From positions 1 through 58,431 of the forward strand of contig CAZBKA010000002.1 in the NCBI GenBank assembly GCA_964492365.1: 58,431 nucleotides of DNA, given 5' to 3'. Below the pieces are notes generated by a model. It made no database searches, was not told the origin of the DNA, and saw only the letters and a list, made by a program, of their open reading frames with translations. Shown piece by piece: positions 23,605 through 32,581 of the stretch. A program made the position numbers and the translations under genes. Numbering within the stretch: position 1 is the stretch's first letter; every line of letters starts with the position of its first letter. This DNA is from JAGLTN01 sp035403325. Lineage in GTDB: Bacteria; Planctomycetota; Phycisphaerae; Sedimentisphaerales; Anaerobacaceae.

Positions 23605-26016
23605 GTGAATTCAAAAAAGACATTACTTTCATTAGCTGCAATCGTTTTGTTTTTTGCGGCGTGCACCTACGGCATTGATGCAAATGACCTGTCGGACAAT
23701 TACGGTTTTGGGGAAATTGAGATAATCAAATCTGACTGGGCAATCCAAAATCTCATAGTGGCGGACTTCAACGGGGACGGGCTGGAGGATATTGCTTTTG
23801 CAAATAACCAAAAGGCAAAAATAGAGATACTGCTACAAAAAGCCAAGGAACCTGAAATCAAACAGGAAGCCTCTCCAGTGGTTGATCAAGACGACATTAA
23901 TCAGCTTCCTGAAGACAGTATGTTTGAGAAAATTTCTATTGCTGTTTCAGAAAAGATAGCAAGTATGATCAGCGGTGACTTTAACAAAGATGGAATGGTT
24001 GACATCGCTTTTTATGGAAAACCTAACGGTCTTTATCTGATATTGCAGAAAAAAGATGAGTCGCAGGCTAAGACTACTGCTTTGAGTTGGAAGAGCTGGA
24101 AGAAGATTAAGATAGTCGACGCCCTGCTGAGCATCAATTCGCTGGTGAAATCTGATTTTAACAATGACGGCAGAGATGATATCGCTTTGGCTGGGCCGGA
24201 TAGTATTTATATTATTTTGCAGAAAGATGACGGGACTTTGGCTGAGGAGGTAAAATATCCGACATCTGCGGCAACGTTGGGAGTTGACAGTTCAGATCTG
24301 AATGGCGACGGGCTGAATGACCTTGTTCTAATAACAGATGACGGAGACAAACCACTGCATGTAAGATTTGGACTGGCTGATGGTCAGATGGGGCCTGAGA
24401 TGCGGTTTTTTATTGAGTCGCCTTATGTATTGGAGATGCGTGATACTGACGGCAAAAAAGGCAGCGAGATACTTACAATCGACAGGAGAAGCGGCAGGCT
24501 GATAAATTACGGTCTTTCAAGTCAAACTGCAGATGATGAAGACTGGCTCATGTTGTTTTATCCATTTGCTGCGGGCAAAGAAGACAGGAACAGGGATATT
24601 GCGGCAGCTGATTTTGACGGCGATGGGCTGGATGATATTATAGTCAGTGACCCGGCAGCAGCAGAGTTGATACTTTACCAGCAGAAAGCAAATATCGGTT
24701 TGGCAGATGCGGTACGGTTCCCCTGCTTTTCTGATGTTGACTGTATCAGTACAGGTGACATTAACGGCGATGGCAAAAGTGAGCTGATAGTGCTTAGTAT
24801 CAAGGAAAAACTTATAGGGCAGGTCAGCTATGAAAATAATCGACTGACATTTCCAAAGCCTTTGGCGGTTGCAGGCGAACCGGTTGCTATGGCGATAGCT
24901 GATATCGATGATAACGACGGGCTAGATTGTGTTTATATCAGTAAGGATGCCAATAGTGTGCTTTCACTGGATGTGGTTTATAATCTTCAAGCGATAAAGG
25001 AATTAAACAACAAAAATCCTGATGGTAAGCAGCAACGACAGACAAAGGATAACAATTCCAACGGATCCAAAATTGAATTGAAAAAGCTCGAGGCAAATCC
25101 AGATGGTATAAAGATAATTGATGTCGATCAGGATGGGCTCAATGACGTTATTGTTTTTGTCAAATATGAAAAGCCTATACTTATCCGCCAGACTGAGCGG
25201 AAAAAATTCGAGATTGCAGATGCCAGCACAACGCAGGCAAGTTTGATCCAGCAGGCAACTTTGAGTTCGACGGCTGTTGCGGATATCGACAGCAATAATG
25301 GTAAGGAAATACTTATCGCACAGGATAACTTTGCGAGAAGTCTGAAGTTTTCTGATCAATCAAAATGGCAAATCGTCGATCAGTATAATGCCAAGAGCAC
25401 TGAAAATAAGATCAGTGCTGTTGCGGCATTTATGATGAGCAGTGATAATATTAAACCAAGTATATTACTGCTTGATGGACAAAAGGGACAATTGCAGATA
25501 TTAAATGCCAGTCAGGACCAGACATATCGAATCACTAAGGAACTTGAAGTCGGCAACTGGAGCAATTCTCTGCACCTGAGGATACTTTTTGCAAAGGTGA
25601 ACGGAAAAGACACTAACAGCATTATCCTTTTTGATAACAGTAAATTTGCTTTGATAGATATGCCTGAAAATAATTCGGGCTTGAGCTTCGAACAGCTTTT
25701 CAGCTATGAAACAAAAATAAAGAATGGTATCTACGGCAATATGACGAGCGGCGATATTAACAACGACGGCAATATTGATATTGTTCTGGTTGATTATAAA
25801 GAGAACAATATCGAGATACTGACATTTGAGGAAACTAATAAACCTGTTTCGGTAATGAAATTTAAGGTATTTGAAGAGAAGAGCTACCGCACAGAGCAAC
25901 AGGACAAAATTGGAGTTGAACCAAGAGAGATGAAAATTGCTGATGTTACCGGTGATGGCAAGAATGACCTTATATGCATCATTCATGACCGGATAATCAT
26001 TTATCCGCAGGACTAA
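23605..26016 (+). CDS. Secreted FG-GAP/VCBS repeat protein
   Basis: GTG 23605 is chosen as start: GGAG at 23593-23596 lies 8 bases upstream and the product then begins with a clean signal peptide (possibly lipidated at F-A-A-C). The 803-residue protein has at least nine calcium-binding loops of the type D-x-N-x-D-G-x-x-D (for example D-F-N-G-D-G, D-F-D-G-D-G, D-I-N-G-D-G, D-I-N-N-D-G, D-V-T-G-D-G), spread over its length as expected of an integrin-like beta propeller or two. No catalytic motif was seen. Such proteins bind calcium and often polysaccharide or surfaces; role here unknown. Confidence 0.88.
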   Translation: MNSKKTLLSLAAIVLFFAACTYGIDANDLSDNYGFGEIEIIKSDWAIQNLIVADFNGDGLEDIAFANNQKAKIEILLQKAKEPEIKQEASPVVDQDDINQLPEDSMFEKISIAVSEKIASMISGDFNKDGMVDIAFYGKPNGLYLILQKKDESQAKTTALSWKSWKKIKIVDALLSINSLVKSDFNNDGRDDIALAGPDSIYIILQKDDGTLAEEVKYPTSAATLGVDSSDLNGDGLNDLVLITDDGDKPLHVRFGLADGQMGPEMRFFIESPYVLEMRDTDGKKGSEILTIDRRSGRLINYGLSSQTADDEDWLMLFYPFAAGKEDRNRDIAAADFDGDGLDDIIVSDPAAAELILYQQKANIGLADAVRFPCFSDVDCISTGDINGDGKSELIVLSIKEKLIGQVSYENNRLTFPKPLAVAGEPVAMAIADIDDNDGLDCVYISKDANSVLSLDVVYNLQAIKELNNKNPDGKQQRQTKDNNSNGSKIELKKLEANPDGIKIIDVDQDGLNDVIVFVKYEKPILIRQTERKKFEIADASTTQASLIQQATLSSTAVADIDSNNGKEILIAQDNFARSLKFSDQSKWQIVDQYNAKSTENKISAVAAFMMSSDNIKPSILLLDGQKGQLQILNASQDQTYRITKELEVGNWSNSLHLRILFAKVNGKDTNSIILFDNSKFALIDMPENNSGLSFEQLFSYETKIKNGIYGNMTSGDINNDGNIDIVLVDYKENNIEILTFEETNKPVSVMKFKVFEEKSYRTEQQDKIGVEPREMKIADVTGDGKNDLICIIHDRIIIYPQD

Positions 26017-26034
26017 TTCTTAATAACAGGTAAA

Positions 26035-27093
26035 ATGGAACGGGATAAAGAAACAGTTTTTATCGCTTTGAGCGGCGGTGTTGATTCTATGGCGACAGGG
26101 GCATTGCTGCTTGAGAGGGGCTACCATTGCGAAGCGGTATTTATGATTACCTGCGACCATTTTTTAACCAACAGAGCAGATGCAGAAAAAGCGGCTCATG
26201 CTCTGGGGATAAAATTACATGTTATCGACTTTCGTCAGGAGTTCAGGCTTATACTGGATTATTTTTTCAGCCAATACAAAGTTGGCAGAACACCAAACCC
26301 ATGTGTTTATTGTAATCGGTTTATAAAATTCGGGAAGCTGTGGGACTTTGCCAGGGAACATGGTGCAAAGTTTCTTTCAACGGGACATTACGCACGTGTT
26401 ATTAAGACTGAAGCCGGCTGGGGCATATATGAAGCTACGAATATCGTAAAGGATCAGTCCTATGTGTTTTCAATGATAAACAGAGATGTGCCTGAACATC
26501 TGGTTTTACCGATGGGGGAATATACTAAAGAACAGGCAAAAAAGATAGCTGGTGCCTTTGATACTGGTATCGAACATAAGGAAGAATCACAGGAGATATG
26601 CTTTGTACCTGAAGATGATTATGTAAGGCTGATAGAGCAAAACTGCCCGGAGCTTATCCGCGAGGGTGACATCGTTGACAGCAGCGGTAAAATTCTGGGC
26701 AAACATATGGGTATGCACAAATACACTATCGGTCAACGAAAAGGTTTAGGTGTCGCAATGGGAGTGCCCTACTATGTCACTTGTATCGATGCTGAGAATA
26801 ACAAGGTCACACTTGGACCTAAAACAGAAGTAATGCATAATAAATTATCGGCATCTGGGGTGAACTGGCTTATAGATGAGCCTGCTGAGAAATTTAGAGC
26901 TAAGGTTAAAATAAGATATAATTCCAGAGGTGCGTCTGCGAAGGTTTGTCCTAAAGGCAATCAAGTCGATATCGAATTCGATGAGGCAGTATCAGCAATT
27001 ACACCGGGGCAAGCCGCGGTAATTTATGTTGAAGATGAACACGGCTGGAAAGTTGCCGGCGGAGCATGGATCGATTCGGCGGAAGATATTTAA
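26035..27093 (+). CDS. mnmA: tRNA-specific 2-thiouridylase
   Basis: A 352-residue PP-loop ATPase: S-G-G-V-D-S at 13-18 binds ATP, N-P-C-V-Y-C-N supplies Cys90, and E-S-Q-E-I-C-F-V-P supplies catalytic Cys189, the pair that hands sulfur to U34 of tRNA for Glu, Gln and Lys. T-G-H-Y-A-R and Y-T-I-G-Q-R-K-G blocks are also typical. The enzyme acts in the cytoplasm with a sulfur relay from a cysteine desulfurase. Length is normal. It starts 18 bases after the FG-GAP gene, an unrelated neighbour, so shared transcription is likely but not functionally telling. Confidence 0.95.
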   Translation: MERDKETVFIALSGGVDSMATGALLLERGYHCEAVFMITCDHFLTNRADAEKAAHALGIKLHVIDFRQEFRLILDYFFSQYKVGRTPNPCVYCNRFIKFGKLWDFAREHGAKFLSTGHYARVIKTEAGWGIYEATNIVKDQSYVFSMINRDVPEHLVLPMGEYTKEQAKKIAGAFDTGIEHKEESQEICFVPEDDYVRLIEQNCPELIREGDIVDSSGKILGKHMGMHKYTIGQRKGLGVAMGVPYYVTCIDAENNKVTLGPKTEVMHNKLSASGVNWLIDEPAEKFRAKVKIRYNSRGASAKVCPKGNQVDIEFDEAVSAITPGQAAVIYVEDEHGWKVAGGAWIDSAEDI

Positions 27094-27241
27094 AATAATT
27101 GTTTTTTCAACAGCAATCGCCTTGTCAGACAACGCTTTTTTTGAAATTGGTGATCGCTGAAAAATTTTCATCCTATTTTTTCAATAAATAAAGCTGTGTT
27201 TTAAATAGCAGTATTTGGCTTTTTTATTATAAAGTGATTAT

Positions 27242-27269
27242 TTGACGGCATTTATGTTTGTGATATAAT
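27242..27269 (+). promoter_or_regulatory. Promoter of the lpxD-lpxI-kinase operon
   Basis: TTGACG (27242-27247), 16-base spacer, TATAAT (27264-27269) with an upstream TG, close to the sigma-70 consensus. It lies 42 bases before the lpxD ATG. Confidence 0.8.
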
Positions 27270-27311
27270 GGCGTGCTATAAATATTGAATAAGAACGTTT
27301 GAGGATACTAA

Positions 27312-28346
27312 ATGCAACAGGTTAGAACTTTAAAAGAGCTGGCAGAGTTTGTCGGCGGAAAAGTATCAGGCGACGGCAGCGTCAAAATAAGCAATGCCGC
27401 TACCCTGAGTCAAGCAGTTAAGGGTGATATAACATTTCTTGCCAACAAAAAGTATGAAAACCAACTTTTAACAACCAGCGCTTCGGCTGTCGTCGTTGAC
27501 AGAGAAGTCGAATCATGTACAAATCTGATTATCAGTGATGATCCCTATTTTGCTTTCAGGGAAATTGTCGTTTTGCTGCACGGGCACCGAAAACATAAGA
27601 AAACAGGAATCAGTCCAAAAGCCTCTGTTGCAGAAACCGCCAGCATAGGCAAAGGCTGTGATATACATGATTTTGCCACGGTTTACGATGGTGCCAAAAT
27701 AGGCAACAACTGTGTGCTTTATCCTGGTGCATTTGTAGGTGAAAATACAACTATCGGCGACAATTGTATCTTGTATCCGAATGCTGTTGTTTTTGACAAC
27801 TGTGTTATTGGAAACAGAGTTATTATACAGGCTAATGCATCTGTAGGCGAAGATGGTTTTGGATTTGCCACTCACAAGGGACAGCATCACAAAATACCTC
27901 AAATCGGCAGAGTAATTCTTGAGGACGATGTTGAGATCGGCGCCAGCAGCGGCATAGAACGCGGAACACTTGATGATACAATAATCGGCAAAGGTACAAA
28001 GGTCGGTGACATGGTTGCCATCGGACACGGCACAAAGATCGGGGCTGGGTGCTTGATTGTGCCTCTGGTAGGAATAGCAGGTTCAGTAACGGTCGGTAAT
28101 TACTGCATTTTCGGGGGGCAATCTGGTATTGTCGGCCATATTAAGATCGGTAACATGGTAAGGATCGGCGCAAAGGCTGGAGTTATCAATGACGTCGCTG
28201 ACGGGAAAGAAATGCTGGGCGTACCTGCAATCGATTCGAACAAAGCCAGACGTGCCTATGCCCTTATCGAAACTTTGCCTGAAATGTATAAAAGAATAAA
28301 AGATCTTGAAAAGAAACTGAAAAAAGCTACAGATAAAAACAGTTAG
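27312..28346 (+). CDS. lpxD: UDP-3-O-acylglucosamine N-acyltransferase
   Basis: A 344-residue hexapeptide-repeat protein. The N-terminal uridine-binding domain (about 1-100) includes the D-I-T-F-L-A-N-K-K-Y segment, followed by a left-handed beta helix built from I-G-x-x-x repeats (about 105-290); the H in A-I-G-H-G-T corresponds to the catalytic histidine region; a helical C-terminus follows. LpxD adds the second acyl chain in lipid A synthesis at the inner face of the cytoplasmic membrane. First gene of an operon with lpxI (18 bases apart) and a kinase-like gene. Its presence implies an outer membrane with lipid A. Confidence 0.95.
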   Translation: MQQVRTLKELAEFVGGKVSGDGSVKISNAATLSQAVKGDITFLANKKYENQLLTTSASAVVVDREVESCTNLIISDDPYFAFREIVVLLHGHRKHKKTGISPKASVAETASIGKGCDIHDFATVYDGAKIGNNCVLYPGAFVGENTTIGDNCILYPNAVVFDNCVIGNRVIIQANASVGEDGFGFATHKGQHHKIPQIGRVILEDDVEIGASSGIERGTLDDTIIGKGTKVGDMVAIGHGTKIGAGCLIVPLVGIAGSVTVGNYCIFGGQSGIVGHIKIGNMVRIGAKAGVINDVADGKEMLGVPAIDSNKARRAYALIETLPEMYKRIKDLEKKLKKATDKNS

Positions 28347-28364
28347 AAGAATCAGATTATAAGT

Positions 28365-29204
28365 ATGAATGACAATCCGAAAACACTTGGACTTATTGCA
28401 GGAGAAGGCAGACTTCCGTTCATGGTTGCTGCTGGTGCCAAAAAAGCAGGGCTAAGGGTCGTTTGTGTCGGTCTTGCCGGGAGTGTTGACGAGAGGCTTG
28501 CTAACGAGGTTGATGTGTTTAAAAAAGCAGCTTTGGCCAGACCTGGAGCGTGGATAAGAAAACTTAAAAAACAAGGCGTTACAGATACGATAATGGTTGG
28601 TCGGGTAGCCAAGGGAAAAATATTTACCCCTTTCAGAATAATAAGGTATCTTCCAGACTGGAGATCGATACGGATATGGTATTGGCGGCTGCGAGGAAAA
28701 AATAAACAGAATGAAACAATGCTGAATGCACTGGCAGAGGAGCTTGCCAGCGGAGGTATTATATTGGAAGATTCTACAAAATATTGCAAAGATAAAATGG
28801 CAGAGGTCGGAGTTATGACCAGCAAAGAGCCTCCGAATTCAATTCGTGAGGATATCGAATTCGGTTGGGAGATTGTTAAAAAACTTGCGGAGCTTGATAT
28901 AGGTCAGGCCATTGCAGTAAGGGAAAAAGAGGTGCTTTCGGTCGAAGGAATCGAGGGAACCGCTAATATGATTAAACGCACGGGGCAATTCTGCAAAAAA
29001 GGCGGCTGGACACTTATAAAGGTCTCAAAGTACAATCAGGATATGCGGTTCGATGTTCCTTGTATTGGTGTCGATACTATAAAAGAAGTTGCTGAAAATG
29101 GCGGTAAGCATATTGTTATCGAAGCTGGGAAAACTTTTATGATCGACAAAGAAGAAACAATAAAACTTGCTGACAAGCTGGGCATCACTATCACCGGTCG
29201 CTGA
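28365..29204 (+). CDS. lpxI: UDP-2,3-diacylglucosamine pyrophosphatase (LpxI type, DUF1009)
   Basis: A 279-residue protein typical of LpxI: L-G-L-I-A-G-E-G-R-L-P near the N-terminus, G-R-V-A-K-G-K in the middle, and the C-terminal block with D-I-G-Q-A-I-A-V-R, E-G-T-A-N-M-I-K-R and R-F-D-V-P-C-I-G-V-D-T. LpxI replaces LpxH in several non-gammaproteobacterial lineages and cleaves UDP-diacylglucosamine to lipid X by attack on the alpha phosphate. Sits between lpxD and the kinase-like gene with spacing of 18 and 12 bases. Confidence 0.95.
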   Translation: MNDNPKTLGLIAGEGRLPFMVAAGAKKAGLRVVCVGLAGSVDERLANEVDVFKKAALARPGAWIRKLKKQGVTDTIMVGRVAKGKIFTPFRIIRYLPDWRSIRIWYWRLRGKNKQNETMLNALAEELASGGIILEDSTKYCKDKMAEVGVMTSKEPPNSIREDIEFGWEIVKKLAELDIGQAIAVREKEVLSVEGIEGTANMIKRTGQFCKKGGWTLIKVSKYNQDMRFDVPCIGVDTIKEVAENGGKHIVIEAGKTFMIDKEETIKLADKLGITITGR

Positions 29205-29216
29205 GAAAAATATTTT

Positions 29217-30629
29217 ATGAATGATTTTCCTGTTCAATTAGAAATTAATAGATTGTCCGATACTAAGACAATCGAAAATGTAAGCTGTTATGAGCTTCTG
29301 CGTGAGATCGCGGGGAAGCGGCAGGTTTATGACGGCATCTGGGATGGGAAAGCAGTGATTGTAAAAATTTTTCTTGATCCGATCAGCGCAAACAGACATT
29401 TTAAAAAAGAATGGCAAGGCATGAAAAAACTCCAAGAGCTGGGTCTAAACGGTGCTAAGCCTTTATTTTACGGCAAGGGGAAAAACGAAAGCTGGGTGAT
29501 AGTATCGGAGAATCTCGTCGGTGCGGAAACAGTTCTTTGTGCAATGCCACAATGCAAAAGCAAAGAGGCTAAAATTGAGCTTGTGCTGAAGGTAGCAAGC
29601 GAGCTTGCCAGACAACATGTTAAAGGTGTAATTCAAAAAGATCTGCATCTTGGCAATTTCATGATTAAAGATGATACGATATATGCACTTGATCCGGGGC
29701 AGATGAGTTTTTCTCCAAAAGCATTATCACGAGGAAAAAGCCTTTGCAATCTGGGGGCACTGGCGATGTCACTGCCGGATTATGACAAACAAATTTTACG
29801 AGATTTGTGTGAAAAATACTTTGCTGAGAGAGGATGGCATTTTAACGATAAAGATGAAAAAGATTTTGAAAAAAATCTCTTAAAAAACGAAATGCTGAGC
29901 ATAAGACATTCTCAAAGAAAATGTCTGCGGACGAGCAAACGAACCTTGAAACTGGAAACAAATGATTACAACTCTGTTTTTGACAGACATTTCTGCGACA
30001 ATATTAATCCGCATGAATTCATCGATCAAATTGATGATCTTATGGACAAGGGTACCATTCTTAAGAATGGCACAACTTGTTATGTTTCAAGATTCAATTA
30101 CAACAATTATGATATAGTCGTAAAAAAGTATAAATATAAGGGACCAATTAATCTTCTCAGACAAAACCTTCTAACTTCCCGTGCAAGACGCAACTGGCTG
30201 TATGCAAATTTGCTTATATCTGTAAAAATAGGAACGCCTGAACCTTTTGGTTTTATCGAAAAGAAGAAAGGACCTTTCATCTGGGAGTCTTATTATATCA
30301 GCGAATATACAGATGCCATAAACCTTTATACATTTTTGGCCAATCCAAATCTGACACCTTCAGCGAGAGAAAAAATGGCAGACAGAATTATTGACCTGAT
30401 GGCCCAAATGGGGAAACGGGGCCTTTCTCATGGCGATATGAAGCGCTCAAATATATTAATAGACGGTGAGAAGCTTATTTTAATAGACCTGGATTCGATG
30501 AAAATTCACGGCATCGGGCTTACGTGTCAGATGGAACTAGCCAAAGACATCAAACGGCTCGGCAGGGACAAACCAGGCGGTTACAAAGGCATACACATCG
30601 ACTATAAAAAGCTGATGAGCAAAATTTAG
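29217..30629 (+). CDS. Double lipopolysaccharide-kinase-like protein (two kinase domains in tandem)
   Basis: A 470-residue cytoplasmic protein made of two protein-kinase-like domains. Domain 1 (about 1-215): lysine in V-I-V-K-I (Lys50), catalytic loop K-D-L-H-L-G-N (Asp142, Asn147), and D-P-G (Asp159) in place of D-F-G. Domain 2 (about 265-470): V-V-K-K (Lys303/304), S-H-G-D-M-K-R-S-N (Asp407, Asn412), and D-L-D (Asp424). Both catalytic sets look intact. The style matches Kdo/heptose kinases (KdkA, WaaP/RfaP, InaA-like). Being third in an lpxD-lpxI operon, it likely phosphorylates one or two positions in the lipid A-core. It converges on pheS, with 18 bases between the stops. Confidence 0.8.
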   Translation: MNDFPVQLEINRLSDTKTIENVSCYELLREIAGKRQVYDGIWDGKAVIVKIFLDPISANRHFKKEWQGMKKLQELGLNGAKPLFYGKGKNESWVIVSENLVGAETVLCAMPQCKSKEAKIELVLKVASELARQHVKGVIQKDLHLGNFMIKDDTIYALDPGQMSFSPKALSRGKSLCNLGALAMSLPDYDKQILRDLCEKYFAERGWHFNDKDEKDFEKNLLKNEMLSIRHSQRKCLRTSKRTLKLETNDYNSVFDRHFCDNINPHEFIDQIDDLMDKGTILKNGTTCYVSRFNYNNYDIVVKKYKYKGPINLLRQNLLTSRARRNWLYANLLISVKIGTPEPFGFIEKKKGPFIWESYYISEYTDAINLYTFLANPNLTPSAREKMADRIIDLMAQMGKRGLSHGDMKRSNILIDGEKLILIDLDSMKIHGIGLTCQMELAKDIKRLGRDKPGGYKGIHIDYKKLMSKI

Positions 30630-30647
30630 TGTGAAAATTCGGCGAAG

Positions 30648-31637
30648 TTAAAACTGACGCAGGAACCTGAGGTCGTTTTCGAAGAGCAGTCTAATATCGG
30701 TTATGCCGTATTTACGCATTGCAAGTCTTTCGATTCCAAAACCAAAAGCCCAACCTGTATATTTTTCTTTGTCAATATGAACCAAATCGAAAACGTTCGG
30801 GTCAACCATACCACAGCCGCCCATTTCGATCCATTTTTCCTCACCACTTTTATCTATCCAGAGCAAATCAATCTCAGCACTTGGTTCAGTAAATGGGAAA
30901 AAGCTCGGTCTGAAACGCCAAACGGTATTCTGACCAAAAAATGTTTTTATGAACTGGTCAATAGTGGTTTTCATGTCCACCATCGTTACACCTTCGTCAA
31001 CTACCAATGCCTCAATCTGATGGAACATGAACATATGAGTAGCATCGACAGTATCGGGGCGGTATACCCTACCAGGAGCAACAATACGAATCGGCGGCTT
31101 CTCTTTTTCCATCGTACGGATCTGAATAGTTGAAGTCTGGCTTCTCAAAAGAGTGTCATTGTCGACATAAAAATTGTCCATCGGGTCCCTTGCAGGATGT
31201 TCCGGACCAATGTTCAATGCAATAAAATTATGCCATTCGTCCTCGACTTCAGGACCATAAGCAACATTAAACCCCATCCTGCCGAATATATCGAGCAATT
31301 CGCTGATCGTCTGAGAGATAACGTGTGCCTTGCCGATTTTGTATTCTCTGGCGGGCAATGTCACGTCTATTGACCTTTCAGATTTGCCTTTTGAAGATTG
31401 AAGTGTTTGTTTTAACAGCTCAAAAGCAGAAGTCACTTCTTTTTTTACTTTATTGGCAATCTGACCGGCTTTTGGTTTTTCCTCTTTTGAAAATTTGCTG
31501 ATATCGCTGAGCATTCCAGTAACAATACCTTTACGAGACAGGTATTTGATACGAAAATCTTCAAGGGCCTGTGAATCCACAACCCGCTTCAAAGCATCTA
31601 ATGCCTCTTTGCCAATATTTTCAAACTGTTCAAGCAT
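30648..31637 (-). CDS. pheS: Phenylalanyl-tRNA synthetase alpha subunit
   Basis: A 329-residue class II synthetase subunit: N-terminal coiled coil (about 1-90), then motif 2-like R-P-D-T-V-D-A-T-H and F-H-Q-I-E-A, and motif 3 G-F-G-I-E-R-L-A-M near the end. Charges tRNA-Phe together with PheT. It is last in a thrS-infC-rpmI-rplT-pheS series. In many bacteria pheT follows immediately; here the next gene is the convergent kinase-like one, so pheT must be elsewhere. The intergenic distance to rplT is about 40 bases. Confidence 0.95.
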   Translation of the reverse strand: MLEQFENIGKEALDALKRVVDSQALEDFRIKYLSRKGIVTGMLSDISKFSKEEKPKAGQIANKVKKEVTSAFELLKQTLQSSKGKSERSIDVTLPAREYKIGKAHVISQTISELLDIFGRMGFNVAYGPEVEDEWHNFIALNIGPEHPARDPMDNFYVDNDTLLRSQTSTIQIRTMEKEKPPIRIVAPGRVYRPDTVDATHMFMFHQIEALVVDEGVTMVDMKTTIDQFIKTFFGQNTVWRFRPSFFPFTEPSAEIDLLWIDKSGEEKWIEMGGCGMVDPNVFDLVHIDKEKYTGWAFGFGIERLAMRKYGITDIRLLFENDLRFLRQF

Positions 31638-31677
31638 CTAAAAACACCATTGCCGATTATAGTTAAAACGATTCGAT

Positions 31678-32034
31678 TTAAACCAACGCTGCTTTTGCAG
31701 CATCTACAATGGCATCAAATCCAGCTGGGTCGGCAATAGCAATTTCACTGAGCATTTTTCTGTTAATCTCAATATTTGCCTTTTTACACCCATTTATAAA
31801 CTGGCTGTATGTAATTGAACGTGCTTTGCAGGCTGCGTTAACCCTGATGACCCAAATGCCACGGAAAATACGCTTTTTGCGTCTTCTGCCTACTCTTGCA
31901 TTAACCCCAGCTCTAACGACAGCTTCTTTGGCCAACCTAATGGTTCTACCTGCAGAACCCCTGTGTCCACTGACTCTTTTTAAAATTCTCTTATTAGCTT
32001 GGCGTCTAGCGGCACCTTTTCTTGCTCTTGGCAT
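31678..32034 (-). CDS. rplT: Ribosomal protein L20
   Basis: A 118-residue, very basic protein with the L20 hallmarks: M-P-R-A-R-K-G at the start, R-R-Q-A-N-K-R-I-L-K, G-R-R-R-K-K-R and R-A-x-x-I-T-Y-S-Q-F-I-N-G. It binds 23S rRNA early in 50S assembly and in studied bacteria represses its own operon by binding a leader RNA. AGGAAAG stands before its ATG. Normal length. Confidence 0.97.
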   Translation of the reverse strand: MPRARKGAARRQANKRILKRVSGHRGSAGRTIRLAKEAVVRAGVNARVGRRRKKRIFRGIWVIRVNAACKARSITYSQFINGCKKANIEINRKMLSEIAIADPAGFDAIVDAAKAALV

Positions 32035-32140
32035 ATCAGCTTTCCTTTAAATAAATTTTAAAAAATATTAATCCTACTAGCGGCAGCTGATGAGAAGCCG
32101 AGAAGCAGGATATTTAAATTAACTTGATTAACGAATCAAA

Positions 32141-32335
32141 TCAATTACACAAGAATGACTTAATTTTCTTAGACATCGTACTGCTCACCAGTGCAGGCTT
32201 TGATAGTGCCCTTCTTCGCTTAGAAGATTTACTGCTCATGAGATGTCCAGAGAAAGCCTTCTTGTATTTTACTTTCCCCGATCCGGTAACTTTAACTCTC
32301 TTACTTAATCCCTTATGGGTTTTCTGTTTAGGCAT
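32141..32335 (-). CDS. rpmI: Ribosomal protein L35
   Basis: A 64-residue basic protein beginning M-P-K-Q-K-T-H-K-G and containing F-S-G-H-L-M-S-S-K-S-S-K-R-R-R, standard for L35. It precedes rplT by about 106 bases in the usual order. The upstream 246-base gap to infC contains a strong hairpin that may be a control site. Confidence 0.97.
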   Translation of the reverse strand: MPKQKTHKGLSKRVKVTGSGKVKYKKAFSGHLMSSKSSKRRRALSKPALVSSTMSKKIKSFLCN

Positions 32336-32508
32336 ATGTCAAAATCCTTGCAAAATATCTTTAACCGTTTTAATCAAAATAGAAAGTTGATAATGTAAGC
32401 TATTTAACCGTTCAGGTCAAGAGGATTGCTTTGAAAATACACAAAAAAGCGTAAAAACTGTGTGTAAGCTGCAAAAAGCCCATGTACAACCTAAATAAAC
32501 ACCCCCAA

Positions 32509-32543
32509 TTGAATAAGAGAGCGTATATTTCCCTCCTATTCAA
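32509..32543 (-). promoter_or_regulatory. Strong hairpin between infC and rpmI, candidate L20 control element
   Basis: In the minus-strand transcript a 13-bp stem (TTGAATA plus GGAGGG with CTCTCT plus TATTCAA, two G:U pairs) closes a 9-base loop. No T-run follows, so it is not a terminator. It also hides a GGAGGG ribosome-binding-like sequence. Confidence 0.6.
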
Positions 32544-32581
32544 TAATCAAACAAGCTTAAAAACCCGTTAAAATATATATG

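Noticed and set aside
31709..32050. 113-codon plus-strand frame opposite rplT
   Set aside because: Antisense shadow of the strongly biased, basic L20 gene.
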